NCBI RefSeq assembly: GCF_900143545.1
Contig: NZ_FREV01000002.1
Location: 62,018-126,017 of the forward strand
Origin: Loktanella sp. Alg231-35
GTDB lineage: Bacteria; Pseudomonadota; Alphaproteobacteria; Rhodobacterales; Rhodobacteraceae
Direction of reading: 5' to 3'
Length of the DNA stretch: 64,000 nt
The position numbers and the translations under genes are program-made. A model generated the notes under the pieces. The model was not told the origin of the DNA and ran no database searches. It saw only the letters and a list, made by a program, of their open reading frames with translations. Positions 1 through 7,781 of this stretch are shown here, one piece after another. Numbering within the stretch: position 1 is the first letter of the stretch; every line of letters begins with the position of its first letter.

Positions 1-526
1 CTGCACGGACCTGCACGTCAAAATCAGCGTAATGTTGGGTCAGCGCCCAGATTGAGAAAATCAGGTGATGTGGGTCGATCTTGGCGATTTTTCCTGCGTC
101 TGCCCAAGCCTGAATGATGGCCGCTTTTTCATCGACCAGCTCCTTGAGATCACTCTGCAAAATGCGTTCAATCCGAGGCGCACCTTGCAGAATTTCATTG
201 GCAAAGAGGCGACTTTCACGGGGAAAGTCCCGGCTCATTGCCAGTTTGCGCTGGGCGTAGCCCATGATTTCGGCAATCGGATCACCTGACCCGTCCAGAG
301 CTTTCAATGGGTCAAGCCAGGTATCCAGCAACCGTTCGAGCAGGGCTGCGTGGATCGCCTCTTTTGATGGAAAATAATAAAGCAGGTTCGGCTTTGAAAG
401 ACCGGCTGTTTCAGCGATTTGATCCAGCGTCGTGCCGCGAAACCCGAATTGCGAAAAAACATCCAACCCGGCGGACAGGATTGCAGCACGGTTGCGTTGC
501 TGGATACGGGTGGGCGGTTTGGTCAT
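1..526 (-). CDS. rutR: RutR-like TetR-family repressor, 3' end outside window
   Basis: About 175 residues are readable before the gene runs off the left edge, so the C-terminus is missing. The N-terminal quarter is a TetR helix-turn-helix (residues around 15-60, with 'FGFRGTTLDQIAETAGLSK' followed by 'LLYYFPSKEAI'), and the rest is the helical ligand domain. The sequence style matches RutR, the uracil/thymine-responsive repressor of pyrimidine catabolism. The call is strengthened by the perfect RutR operator in the divergent intergenic region (653-668) and by the pyrimidine/hydantoin enzymes on the other side. Start is the ATG whose complement is 524-526. It presumably represses the hydantoinase operon and may repress itself. 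Confidence 0.82.
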   Translation of the reverse strand, partial: MTKPPTRIQQRNRAAILSAGLDVFSQFGFRGTTLDQIAETAGLSKPNLLYYFPSKEAIHAALLERLLDTWLDPLKALDGSGDPIAEIMGYAQRKLAMSRDFPRESRLFANEILQGAPRIERILQSDLKELVDEKAAIIQAWADAGKIAKIDPHHLIFSIWALTQHYADFDVQVRA

Positions 527-620
527 GCTGATCCTTCGCTGGAAATCCGGGCGTAATTTAGGCGTGCGCGCCCTGTATTGCCAGTTTTACCGACATCCGC
601 CCGATATCGGCGCGGAAAGC

Positions 621-648
621 TTGACTGGTGCTTTCCCTCTGTTAGCCT
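621..648 (+). promoter_or_regulatory. Putative sigma-70 promoter of the hydantoinase operon
   Basis: TTGACT at 621-626 is a good -35 element. TAGCCT at 643-648 is a moderate -10 with a 16-bp spacer. The predicted start of transcription would fall just at the RutR box (653-668), so repressor binding would block initiation. Inferred from spacing only. Confidence 0.4.
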
Positions 649-652
649 TGTT

Positions 653-668
653 TTGACCATTTGGTCAA
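653..668. promoter_or_regulatory. RutR operator, perfect palindrome
   Basis: TTGACCATTTGGTCAA reads the same on both strands apart from its two central bases and fits the Escherichia coli RutR consensus TTGACCA-N2-TGGTCAA exactly. It lies between the divergent rutR-like gene and the amidohydrolase, 21 bases before the latter's start. Pyrimidine-controlled derepression of the operon is the expected outcome. Confidence 0.88.
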
Positions 669-689
669 ATGCAAGCGAAGGAGCCACCC

Positions 690-1940
690 ATGCCAGCCCC
701 AGGAGAGAACCTGCGTATCAACGGTGAACGGCTGTGGGACAGCCTGATGGAAATGGCCAAGATCGGACCGGGCGTTGCGGGCGGGAACAACCGTCAAACT
801 TTGACCGATGAAGACAGTGAAGGCCGCCATTTGTTCCAGAAATGGTGCGAGGCGGCGGGCTGCACCATGGGTGTCGATGAGATCGGCAATATGTTTGCCA
901 GACGTGAAGGAACGGACCCGAATGCGTTGCCGGTTTATGTGGGCTCGCATCTGGACACGCAGCCCACGGGTGGCAAATATGACGGTGTGCTGGGTGTGCT
1001 GGGTGGCCTGGAAATTCTGCGCACCCTCAATGACTTGGATATCAAGACTAAGCATCCGATTGTCGTGACAAACTGGACCAATGAGGAAGGCACACGTTAC
1101 GCCCCCGCCATGCTCGCCTCTGGCGTTTTTGCGGGCAAACATACGCTTGATTGGGCCAATGATCGCGTTGATGCGGATGGCAAACGCTTTGGCGATGAGC
1201 TGGAGCGGATTGGCTGGAAGGGCGAAGAGAAAGTAGGGAACCGCAAGATGCATGCGTTCTTTGAACTGCACATCGAACAGGGACCGATTTTGGAGGCTGA
1301 GGGCAAGGACATCGGCGTGGTCACCCACGGCCAAGGCCTGCGCTGGATCGAATGCACAGTGACTGGCAAGGAAAGCCACACCGGATCAACCCCGATGCAT
1401 ATGCGCAAGAATGCGGGCCGTGGTTTGGCGCTGGTGACTGAACTGGTGCATGAGATTGCGATGAAGAACCAGCCTAACGCGGTCGGGGCGATCGGACATA
1501 TCGATGTCTACCCCAACAGCCGCAACATCATCCCCGGTAAGGTCGTCTTTACCGTCGATATGCGCACGCATCTGCTGGACAAGCTGAACGCTATGGTGGC
1601 GGATCTGATGGAGCGCGCGCCGAAGTTATGTGAGGAAATAGAGGTAACGTTTGAAGCCGAGATTGTGGGTCAGTTCGACCCGCCGGCGTTTGACGAAACC
1701 TGCGTGAAGGCCGTGCGCAATGCGGCAAAGCGGTTGGGGTATTCCCATATGGATATCGTATCGGGTGCGGGCCATGACGCTTGCTGGATTAACGATATCT
1801 ATCCGACCGCGATGGTGATGTGTCCTTGCGTGGACGGGTTAAGCCACAATGAGGCGGAGGAGATATCGCCAGAATGGGCGGCGGCAGGCACGGATGTGCT
1901 GTTTCATGCGGTTGTTGAGACGGCGGAGATTGTGGGGTGA
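690..1940 (+). CDS. Zn-dependent hydantoinase/carbamoylase-family amidase (beta-ureidopropionase-like)
   Basis: This is a 416-residue cytosolic M20-family amidohydrolase of the allantoate amidohydrolase / N-carbamoyl-amino-acid hydrolase / beta-ureidopropionase group. Visible metal-site motifs are 'GSHLDTQPTGGKYDG' (His and Asp near 87-98), 'NWTNEEGTR' (Glu pair near 132), 'ELHIEQGPILE' and the late 'GAGHDACWIN'. Together with the next gene, a dihydropyrimidinase, it would open and decarbamoylate dihydropyrimidines to beta-amino acids, releasing ammonia and CO2. The ATG at 690 is chosen over the in-frame ATG at 669 because GAAGGAG (677-683) sits 6 bases before it, and 669 lies against the RutR operator. 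The exact substrate among N-carbamoyl compounds cannot be read from sequence. Confidence 0.9.
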   Translation: MPAPGENLRINGERLWDSLMEMAKIGPGVAGGNNRQTLTDEDSEGRHLFQKWCEAAGCTMGVDEIGNMFARREGTDPNALPVYVGSHLDTQPTGGKYDGVLGVLGGLEILRTLNDLDIKTKHPIVVTNWTNEEGTRYAPAMLASGVFAGKHTLDWANDRVDADGKRFGDELERIGWKGEEKVGNRKMHAFFELHIEQGPILEAEGKDIGVVTHGQGLRWIECTVTGKESHTGSTPMHMRKNAGRGLALVTELVHEIAMKNQPNAVGAIGHIDVYPNSRNIIPGKVVFTVDMRTHLLDKLNAMVADLMERAPKLCEEIEVTFEAEIVGQFDPPAFDETCVKAVRNAAKRLGYSHMDIVSGAGHDACWINDIYPTAMVMCPCVDGLSHNEAEEISPEWAAAGTDVLFHAVVETAEIVG

Positions 1941-1962
1941 ATATGCCCCCCCAGAATACCCG

Positions 1963-2023
1963 CCCCGGACTTGATCCGGGGCCTCTGCCTGCCATTGATG
2001 GGAGGCCCCGGATCAAGTCCGGG
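1963..2023. repeat. Inverted repeat (REP-like hairpin) between amidase and dihydropyrimidinase genes
   Basis: The arms 1963-1985 and 2002-2023 are reverse complements over about 22 bases around a 16-base loop. Each arm contains the near-palindrome CCCGGATCAAGTCCGGG. The same core occurs as a hairpin at 20968-20998, again between co-directional genes, suggesting a dispersed intergenic palindrome family. It could stabilise or attenuate the transcript. There is no T-tract, so it is not a classical terminator. Confidence 0.8.
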
Positions 2024-2049
2024 ATGGGTGAAGACAGGGAGACAGATAA

Positions 2050-3504
2050 ATGACCAAAGTCATCAAAAACGGCACCATCGTTACGCATGATCTGACCTAT
2101 CAGGCGGATGTCCTGATCGACGGGGGCACGATTGTTGAGATCGGCCCAAACCTCAAAGGCGACGAGGAACTTGACGCAACGGGTTGCTACGTTATGCCTG
2201 GCGGGATCGACCCGCATGTGCATCTGGAAATGCCGTTTATGGGCACCTACTCCACCGATGATTTTGAAAGCGGTACCCGTGCGGGTCTGGCTGGCGGCAC
2301 CACGATGGTTGTTGATTTCTGCCTGCCCAATCAGGGCGAAGGCCTGCTGGATGCGATCAAGCGCTGGGACAATAAATCGACCCGTGCCAACTGCGACTAT
2401 TCCTTCCATATGGCGGTCACTTGGTGGGGCGAGCAGGTGTTCAACGACATGGAAACTGTCGTGAAAGACCGGGGCATCAACACCTTCAAACACTTCCTCG
2501 CTTACAAAGGCGCGTTGATGGTGAATGATGATGAGATGTTTTCGTCCTTCAACCGCCTGTCCGAACTGGGTGCCATCGCCATGGTCCACGCCGAAAACGG
2601 CGATGTTGTGGCTGAGATGACGGCGAAATTGCTCGCCGAAGGCAATACGGGGCCAGAGGCGCATGCCTATTCGCGCCCTTCTCAGGTTGAAGGCGAGGCG
2701 ACGAACCGTGCCATCATGATCGCCGACATGGCGGGTGTGCCGCTGTATGTTGTGCATACATCCTGCGAAGAGGCGCATGAGGCGATCCGCCGTGCCCGCC
2801 AACAAGGCAAACGCGTTTGGGGTGAACCGTTGATCCAGCATCTGACGCTGGATGAATCAGAGTATTTCAACAAAGACTGGGACCACGCCGCGCGTCGCGT
2901 GATGTCGCCGCCATTCCGCAATAAGCAGCATCAGGATAGCCTTTGGGCTGGGTTGCAGTCGGGGTCATTGTCCGTTGTCGCCACTGACCACTGCGCCTTT
3001 ACGACTGAGCAGAAGCGCACCGGCGTCGGCGATTTTTCTAAGATTCCCAATGGGACCGGGGGCCTTGAGGATCGGATGCCGATGCTTTGGACCCATGGGG
3101 TTGAGACGGGCCGTTTGACGCCAAATGAATTTGTCGCTGTGACCTCTACCAATATTGCCAAGATTTTGAACTGCTACCCCAAGAAGGGGGCGATCATGGT
3201 TGGCGCTGACGCCGATCTGGTGGTCTGGGATCCGAAGAAATCCAAGACGATCACCGCAGGCAGCCAGCAATCGGCCATTGATTACAACGTGTTTGAGGGC
3301 AAAGAAGTGACCGGCCTGCCGCGCTTTACCCTGACGCGGGGGCATGTGGCGATCCATGATGGCGAAGTGCGCACGCAGGAAGGCCACGGCAATTTTGTGA
3401 AGCGTGAAGGGAATACGCCGGTGAACAAGGCGTTGTCGTCTTGGAAAGAACTGACGGCACCACGGCCTGTGGAGCGGACAGGTATTCCGGTGAGTGGGGT
3501 TTGA
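2050..3504 (+). CDS. hydA: Dihydropyrimidinase / D-hydantoinase
   Basis: This 484-residue amidohydrolase of the cyclic amidase family has the usual length for dihydropyrimidinases. The binuclear metal motif 'GGIDPHVHLEMPFMGT' has its His pair at 56 and 58. The bridging carboxylated lysine is in 'FKHFLAYKGA' (Lys153), and further His ligands appear in 'MVHAEN' and 'YVVHTS'. A late Asp lies in 'VVATDHCAF'. It hydrolyses dihydrouracil/dihydrothymine or 5-substituted hydantoins to N-carbamoyl amino acids, which the upstream amidase would then cleave. Start is ATG after GGGAGACAGATAA. The preceding 109-base gap holds the inverted repeat. Its stop overlaps the next start by one base, implying coupled translation. 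Confidence 0.94.
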   Translation: MTKVIKNGTIVTHDLTYQADVLIDGGTIVEIGPNLKGDEELDATGCYVMPGGIDPHVHLEMPFMGTYSTDDFESGTRAGLAGGTTMVVDFCLPNQGEGLLDAIKRWDNKSTRANCDYSFHMAVTWWGEQVFNDMETVVKDRGINTFKHFLAYKGALMVNDDEMFSSFNRLSELGAIAMVHAENGDVVAEMTAKLLAEGNTGPEAHAYSRPSQVEGEATNRAIMIADMAGVPLYVVHTSCEEAHEAIRRARQQGKRVWGEPLIQHLTLDESEYFNKDWDHAARRVMSPPFRNKQHQDSLWAGLQSGSLSVVATDHCAFTTEQKRTGVGDFSKIPNGTGGLEDRMPMLWTHGVETGRLTPNEFVAVTSTNIAKILNCYPKKGAIMVGADADLVVWDPKKSKTITAGSQQSAIDYNVFEGKEVTGLPRFTLTRGHVAIHDGEVRTQEGHGNFVKREGNTPVNKALSSWKELTAPRPVERTGIPVSGV

Positions 3505-4031
3505 TGCAAGTTAGCTTTCGAGAGACTATATCAAGCGAATGGCGATCGAGTCCAATTTCCTTCAGTGCAGCAGTTCTTAGTTTCGCTGCATTTGGGATCA
3601 ACTTCTTCGTCCCACCAGTGGCTTCGCTCAACTCACCCGCGTTACCAATTTTGGCAACGGTACTTACAATTCTAGCAATCTCTTTTTCGTTAACATTTTT
3701 CTACACAATTTTCGTGAAAAAAATGGATCTGGCGGGTTGGATGGGTCTGCAATGTGTTTTGGGAGTGCCAGCTATCTTTGCGGTCACTCTCATGCCGGGT
3801 TTCAAAGAAACGCTGAGCGGCGACCAATTGAATTGGCTTACGTTGATTATTGCTCAGATGGCCACTGCGTTGATCTACGCTGTTGCTGTTTTTCGTGGAG
3901 CCAAAGTACAAGACCCAGACAAGATTTTCTATTGGGGAGCTGCATTTCTTTTGTCCATGCCTGCATATCAGAAGGTACTACTCGTGTTAGGATTTGGGAT
4001 GCAAGCAAGCGGCATAGAGCCGACGCTCTAG
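3504..4031 (+). CDS. Small integral membrane protein of unknown function
   Basis: 175 residues, no family recognised. About four or five hydrophobic segments are visible: near 20-37, 47-70, 80-97, 113-131 and 140-160. A short charged N-terminus comes before them. The start ATG shares its first base with the dihydropyrimidinase stop (TGATG), so it appears translationally coupled into the operon. Codon use is plainly more AT-rich than in its neighbours (for example TTAACATTTTTC runs), which suggests later insertion. Its place between a catabolic enzyme and an uptake system is compatible with an accessory transport or membrane role, but nothing in the sequence proves that. Confidence 0.6.
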   Translation: MQVSFRETISSEWRSSPISFSAAVLSFAAFGINFFVPPVASLNSPALPILATVLTILAISFSLTFFYTIFVKKMDLAGWMGLQCVLGVPAIFAVTLMPGFKETLSGDQLNWLTLIIAQMATALIYAVAVFRGAKVQDPDKIFYWGAAFLLSMPAYQKVLLVLGFGMQASGIEPTL

Positions 4032-4041
4032 AAGACGGAAT

Positions 4042-4839
4042 ATGACAAGAAATGTTGCCATGCACTCAAATGTAATCGAGGCTTCCAATCTCGACCTCAC
4101 CTTTCAAACCAACGATGGTCCCGTGCATGCCCTCAAGGACGTGAACCTTGAGATCAACAAGGGTGACTTTGTCTCGTTCATCGGCCCTTCGGGCTGTGGC
4201 AAGACGACGTTCTTGCGCTGTATTGCTGGGTTGGAAACACCCACGGGCGGCCAGATTTCTGTCAATGGCATGACCCCAGAAGAGGCGCGGATGGCCCGCG
4301 CATATGGCTATGTGTTTCAGGCCGCTGGCCTTTACCCGTGGCGCACGATTGGCCGCAATATCAAGCTGCCGTTGGAGATTATGGGGTTCTCTAAGGCCGA
4401 ACAGAATGAGCGGGTGGGCCGTGTGCTCGACCTTGTTGATTTGGCTGGGTTTGAGAAGAAGTTTCCGTGGCAATTGTCTGGTGGGATGCAGCAGCGGGCG
4501 TCTATCGCCCGTGCGTTGGCCTTTGATGCCGATATCCTGTTGATGGACGAACCCTTTGGGGCGCTGGATGAAATTGTGCGCGATCACCTCAATGAGCAGT
4601 TGTTGCAGCTTTGGGCGCGAACCGAGAAAACGATTGGGTTTGTGACACATTCGATCCCCGAAGCCGTGTATCTTTCGACCAAGATCGTCGTCATGTCGCC
4701 ACGTCCGGGCCGGATCACAGATGTGATTGATAGCCCGCTGCCGAAGGAACGCCCTTTGGATATTCGCGATAGTGCAGAGTTTATTGCTGTAGCGCACCGG
4801 GTGCGTGATGGTCTGAGGGCGGGGCATGTGGATGAGTAG
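4042..4839 (+). CDS. ABC importer ATP-binding subunit (nitrate/sulfonate/taurine-type)
   Basis: 265-residue ATPase of the NrtCD/SsuB/TauB family. Walker A is 'GPSGCGKTTFLR' (about 48-59), the Q-loop is in 'YVFQAAGLYPWRTI', the signature is 'LSGGMQQRASIARAL', Walker B is 'ILLMDEPFGALDE' and the switch His is in 'FVTHSIPEAVYLS'. It powers the two permeases that follow. With the NMT1/THI5-like binding protein it forms an importer of the type often linked to pyrimidine-ring or hydantoin uptake. ATG 4042 is kept, 11 bases after the previous stop; ATG 4060 (MHSNVIEAS) is an in-frame alternative without a better ribosome site. Confidence 0.9.
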   Translation: MTRNVAMHSNVIEASNLDLTFQTNDGPVHALKDVNLEINKGDFVSFIGPSGCGKTTFLRCIAGLETPTGGQISVNGMTPEEARMARAYGYVFQAAGLYPWRTIGRNIKLPLEIMGFSKAEQNERVGRVLDLVDLAGFEKKFPWQLSGGMQQRASIARALAFDADILLMDEPFGALDEIVRDHLNEQLLQLWARTEKTIGFVTHSIPEAVYLSTKIVVMSPRPGRITDVIDSPLPKERPLDIRDSAEFIAVAHRVRDGLRAGHVDE

Positions 4840-4890
4840 GGGTTCCCTCAGGGGGAAGTTTGACGGGACGAAGAAAGTCAGGGGGAGCGT

Positions 4891-5811
4891 TTGAAGTCGT
4901 TGCTGCCTGTTTTGACTGTCGTGGGGGCGATCCTGTTGTTTTGGATCGTCTCTGTTGTGCCGATGAATATGCATTTGACGGCGGATTTGGCGCAGCGGCA
5001 GGATATCGCGGTGTCGCCTGATACGCCTGCCGCCCGGCAAGAGTATTCCGGGATTGGACTGGCTCTGCGCAATACGCATTTGTTTGGCATGACCTATGCG
5101 CTGGACCGTCCACGCTTGCCGTCACCGCATCAGGTAGGCCTTGAGATGTGGGATACGATCGCACTGAAGAAGATCACATCGCGCCGGTCGTTGGTTTATC
5201 ATGGCTGGGTGACGTTGTCCGCGACCCTGTTGGGTTTTGCCATCGGCACGGGGCTGGGCATCTTGCTGGCCGTGGGCATTGTTTACAACAAGGCGATGGA
5301 TATGAGCGTGATGCCCTGGGCCATTGCCAGCCAGACCATTCCTATTTTGGCGCTCGCGCCGATGATCATTGTGATGCTGGGCGCGATTGGCATTCAGGGT
5401 CTGTTGCCCAAGGCGGTGATCAGTGCGTATCTGAGTTTCTTTCCTGTCGTCGTTGGCATGGTCAAAGGTCTGCGCAGCCCGGACGGCATGCAGTTGGACC
5501 TGCTGCGCACCTATCATGCAAGCCCGGCACAGGCGTTTTGGAAACTGCGGTTGCCTGCTTCGGTTCCCTATCTGTTTGCCTCGCTGAAGATCGGGATTTC
5601 TGCGTCTTTGGTGGGTGCCATTGTCGCCGAACTGCCAACCGGGGCGCGGGCGGGCTTTGGCGCGCGGATGCTGGTAGGCGATCAATATGGGCAGCCGATT
5701 GTGACGTGGGCGGCGCTGTTTGCAGCGGCGATCACGGCGGCTGCTTTGGTAGGTTTGTTTAGCGTGATAGAGTGCTGGACCCTGCGCCGGATGGGGATGC
5801 GTGCGGCATGA
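4891..5811 (+). CDS. ABC importer permease, first of pair
   Basis: 306-residue BPD-type permease. It has an N-terminal membrane segment (residues 4-24), a periplasmic stretch, then the usual permease core with the EAA-like loop 'LLRTYHASPAQAFWKLRLPAS' facing the ATPase. It begins with TTG, supported by GGGGGAG (4881-4887) three bases upstream. The unusually long N-terminal extension compared with the second permease resembles ThiX/RibX-type larger subunits. Its stop overlaps the next start (ATGA), so the two permeases are translationally coupled and probably form a heterodimer in the inner membrane. Confidence 0.88.
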   Translation: MKSLLPVLTVVGAILLFWIVSVVPMNMHLTADLAQRQDIAVSPDTPAARQEYSGIGLALRNTHLFGMTYALDRPRLPSPHQVGLEMWDTIALKKITSRRSLVYHGWVTLSATLLGFAIGTGLGILLAVGIVYNKAMDMSVMPWAIASQTIPILALAPMIIVMLGAIGIQGLLPKAVISAYLSFFPVVVGMVKGLRSPDGMQLDLLRTYHASPAQAFWKLRLPASVPYLFASLKIGISASLVGAIVAELPTGARAGFGARMLVGDQYGQPIVTWAALFAAAITAAALVGLFSVIECWTLRRMGMRAA

Positions 5812-6659
5812 CGGGCACCGCGATCATATCGGCATTGGCCATTTGGGCCGCAGGGTGGTTCGTGAACGCGCGAATAGCGACAAGTTCTGTGGCCGAGACA
5901 CGTTGGGCGCGGCTCTTGGTGCCTGCGATCTTCGGCCTGACTTTACTCATCATGTGGGAACTGCTGGTGCGACTGTTGGAGGTTAGCCCGGTGATCCTGC
6001 CACCACCGACAGCGATAGCGAGCCGTTTTGCGGGTGAAATTCCGATTCTCTGGGCGGATTTCGTGCAGACGATCATCAAAGGCGCGATGACAGGGTACAT
6101 CCTTGGGGCGTTAGCTGCGTTTGGTGTCGCAATCCTCGCTGATCGGTCTGATTTTTTGACGCGCGGCATCCTGCCTGTGGGTGGTTTCATGGCGGCCCTG
6201 CCCATCGTTGGCACGGCACCAATCTTCGTCAAATGGCTCGGCAGCGATTGGGAATCCAAGGCCGCCGTTGTCGGCGTCATGGTGTTTTTCCCGATCCTCG
6301 TGAACACAGTTGCCGGATTACGTGATACAACCTCTATGCAGCGCGATCTGATGCGCACCTACGGTGCAGGTTATTGGTCGACGCTTTTGAAACTACGGCT
6401 TCCTGCGGCGATGCCGTTTATCTTTAACGGGCTCAAGATCGCGACCACTTTGGCGTTGATCGGGGCGATTGTCGCCGAGTTTTTTGGCTCTCCCACAGTG
6501 GGCATGGGCTTTCGCATTTCGACATCCGTCGGCCAACTTGCGCTGGATATGGTCTGGGCCGAGATTGTCGTGGCCGCATTGGCAGGCAGCGCGTTTTATG
6601 GGCTGATGGCATGGATAGAGGGGCGGGTGACTTTTTGGCACCCATCGCAACGCAAATAG
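5808..6659 (+). CDS. ABC importer permease, second of pair
   Basis: 283-residue inner-membrane permease with about six or seven hydrophobic segments and a conserved coupling loop 'LMRTYGAGYWSTLLKLRLP'. The start at 5808 overlaps the preceding stop by four bases (ATGA). The in-frame ATG at 5772 would lie deep inside the upstream gene and is rejected. It pairs with the longer permease upstream and with the ATPase encoded before it. The family is that of nitrate/sulfonate/bicarbonate/THI5 importers. The substrate is inferred, not seen, to be a pyrimidine, hydantoin or related N-heterocycle because of the surrounding catabolic genes. Confidence 0.9.
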   Translation: MTGTAIISALAIWAAGWFVNARIATSSVAETRWARLLVPAIFGLTLLIMWELLVRLLEVSPVILPPPTAIASRFAGEIPILWADFVQTIIKGAMTGYILGALAAFGVAILADRSDFLTRGILPVGGFMAALPIVGTAPIFVKWLGSDWESKAAVVGVMVFFPILVNTVAGLRDTTSMQRDLMRTYGAGYWSTLLKLRLPAAMPFIFNGLKIATTLALIGAIVAEFFGSPTVGMGFRISTSVGQLALDMVWAEIVVAALAGSAFYGLMAWIEGRVTFWHPSQRK

Positions 6660-6707
6660 AAAGATGAGCCCCAGCAAGACGGCAAACACTAACAAGGAGA
6701 GAAGAGA

Positions 6708-7700
6708 ATGAAGAAGTTAATGATGGCGGCGGCACTGGCTGCAGGTTTGGGCGGGGCCGCCCATGCGGATGGCCATGCCAATGATGTGACGCTGCAGTTG
6801 CAGTGGGTCACCCAGTCCCAGTTTGCGGGCTACTATGTGGCGCTAGATCAGGGATTCTATGACGAGGAAGGGTTGAATGTGACCATCCTGCCCGGCGGTC
6901 CGGATATCGCCCCGCCGCAGGTTCTTGCCGGTGGTGGTGCTGATGTGATGCTAAACTGGATGCCATCTGCCTTGGCTGCTCGCGAAAAGGGTCTGCCGGT
7001 GGTCAATATCGCCCAGCCTTTCAAAACATCCGGCCTGATGCTGACCTGCTGGAAGGACACCGGGATTGAATCGGTTGCAGATTTCCGGGGCAAGACCATT
7101 GGCGTGTGGTTCTTTGGCAATGAATACCCGTTCCTCAGCTGGATGAGCCAGGAAGGCATTGGCACTGACGGTGGCGAAGACGGCGTGACTGTCCTCAAGC
7201 AGGGATTCAACGTTGATCCGTTGCTGAACCGCGAGGCGGACTGCATTTCCACGATGACCTACAACGAATACGGTCAGGTGCTGGACGCGGGTGTGTCCGA
7301 GGATGAACTGGTGACCTTCAAGTACGAAGATCAAGGTGTGGCGACGCTGGAGGACGGCATCTACGCGCTGGAAGAGAACCTTGAGGATCCGGTGTTTGTC
7401 GACAAGATGGTCCGCTTTGTTCGCGCCTCCATGCGCGGCTGGAAATGGGCCGAGGAAAACCCCGAAGATGCAGCGGGTATCGTCCTTGATAACGACGAAA
7501 CCGGTGCACAGTCCGAGGCCGCTCAAATCCGCATGATGGGCGAGATTGCCAAGCTGACCGCGGGCTCTGACGGGTCGCTTGATCCGGCAGATTATCAGCG
7601 CACGGTCGATACATTGCTGGCAGGCGGGTCTGATCCTGTGATCTCGGCCGAACCGGTGGGTGCATGGACCAGCGCGATCACGGATCAGGCGCTGAATTAA
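6708..7700 (+). CDS. NMT1/THI5-like ABC substrate-binding protein
   Basis: 330 residues with a clear Sec signal peptide: a basic 'MKK', a hydrophobic alanine-rich core, and cleavage after 'AHA' near residue 21. The mature N-terminus 'VTLQLQWVTQSQFAGYYVA' followed by 'DQGFYDEEGLNVTILPGG' is the hallmark of the NMT1/THI5 family, which binds pyrimidine precursors, riboflavin-like or N-heterocyclic ligands. It would act in the periplasm and deliver ligand to the two permeases. Start is ATG with AAGGAGAGAAGAG upstream. It is the last gene before a strong terminator, consistent with one RutR-controlled transcription unit from 690. Confidence 0.92.
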   Translation: MKKLMMAAALAAGLGGAAHADGHANDVTLQLQWVTQSQFAGYYVALDQGFYDEEGLNVTILPGGPDIAPPQVLAGGGADVMLNWMPSALAAREKGLPVVNIAQPFKTSGLMLTCWKDTGIESVADFRGKTIGVWFFGNEYPFLSWMSQEGIGTDGGEDGVTVLKQGFNVDPLLNREADCISTMTYNEYGQVLDAGVSEDELVTFKYEDQGVATLEDGIYALEENLEDPVFVDKMVRFVRASMRGWKWAEENPEDAAGIVLDNDETGAQSEAAQIRMMGEIAKLTAGSDGSLDPADYQRTVDTLLAGGSDPVISAEPVGAWTSAITDQALN

Positions 7701-7724
7701 CGCAAAAAGCATGAACAACGAAGG

Positions 7725-7755
7725 CGGGCGTTGGGCATACCAGCGCCCGTTTTTT
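7725..7755 (+). terminator. Rho-independent terminator of the hydantoinase/ABC operon
   Basis: A 10-bp stem (7725-7734 with 7740-7749, one G-T pair) around a 5-base loop is followed by six T residues (7750-7755). It sits 24 bases after the binding-protein stop and ends the operon. Confidence 0.9.
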
Positions 7756-7781
7756 GTGGGCAGTGTCAGTTTTGCCGTCGG

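Noticed and set aside
1789..2841. A 350-codon minus-strand frame over the 3' end of the amidase and the dihydropyrimidinase
   Set aside because: Antisense to two well-supported enzymes and running through the intergenic inverted repeat.
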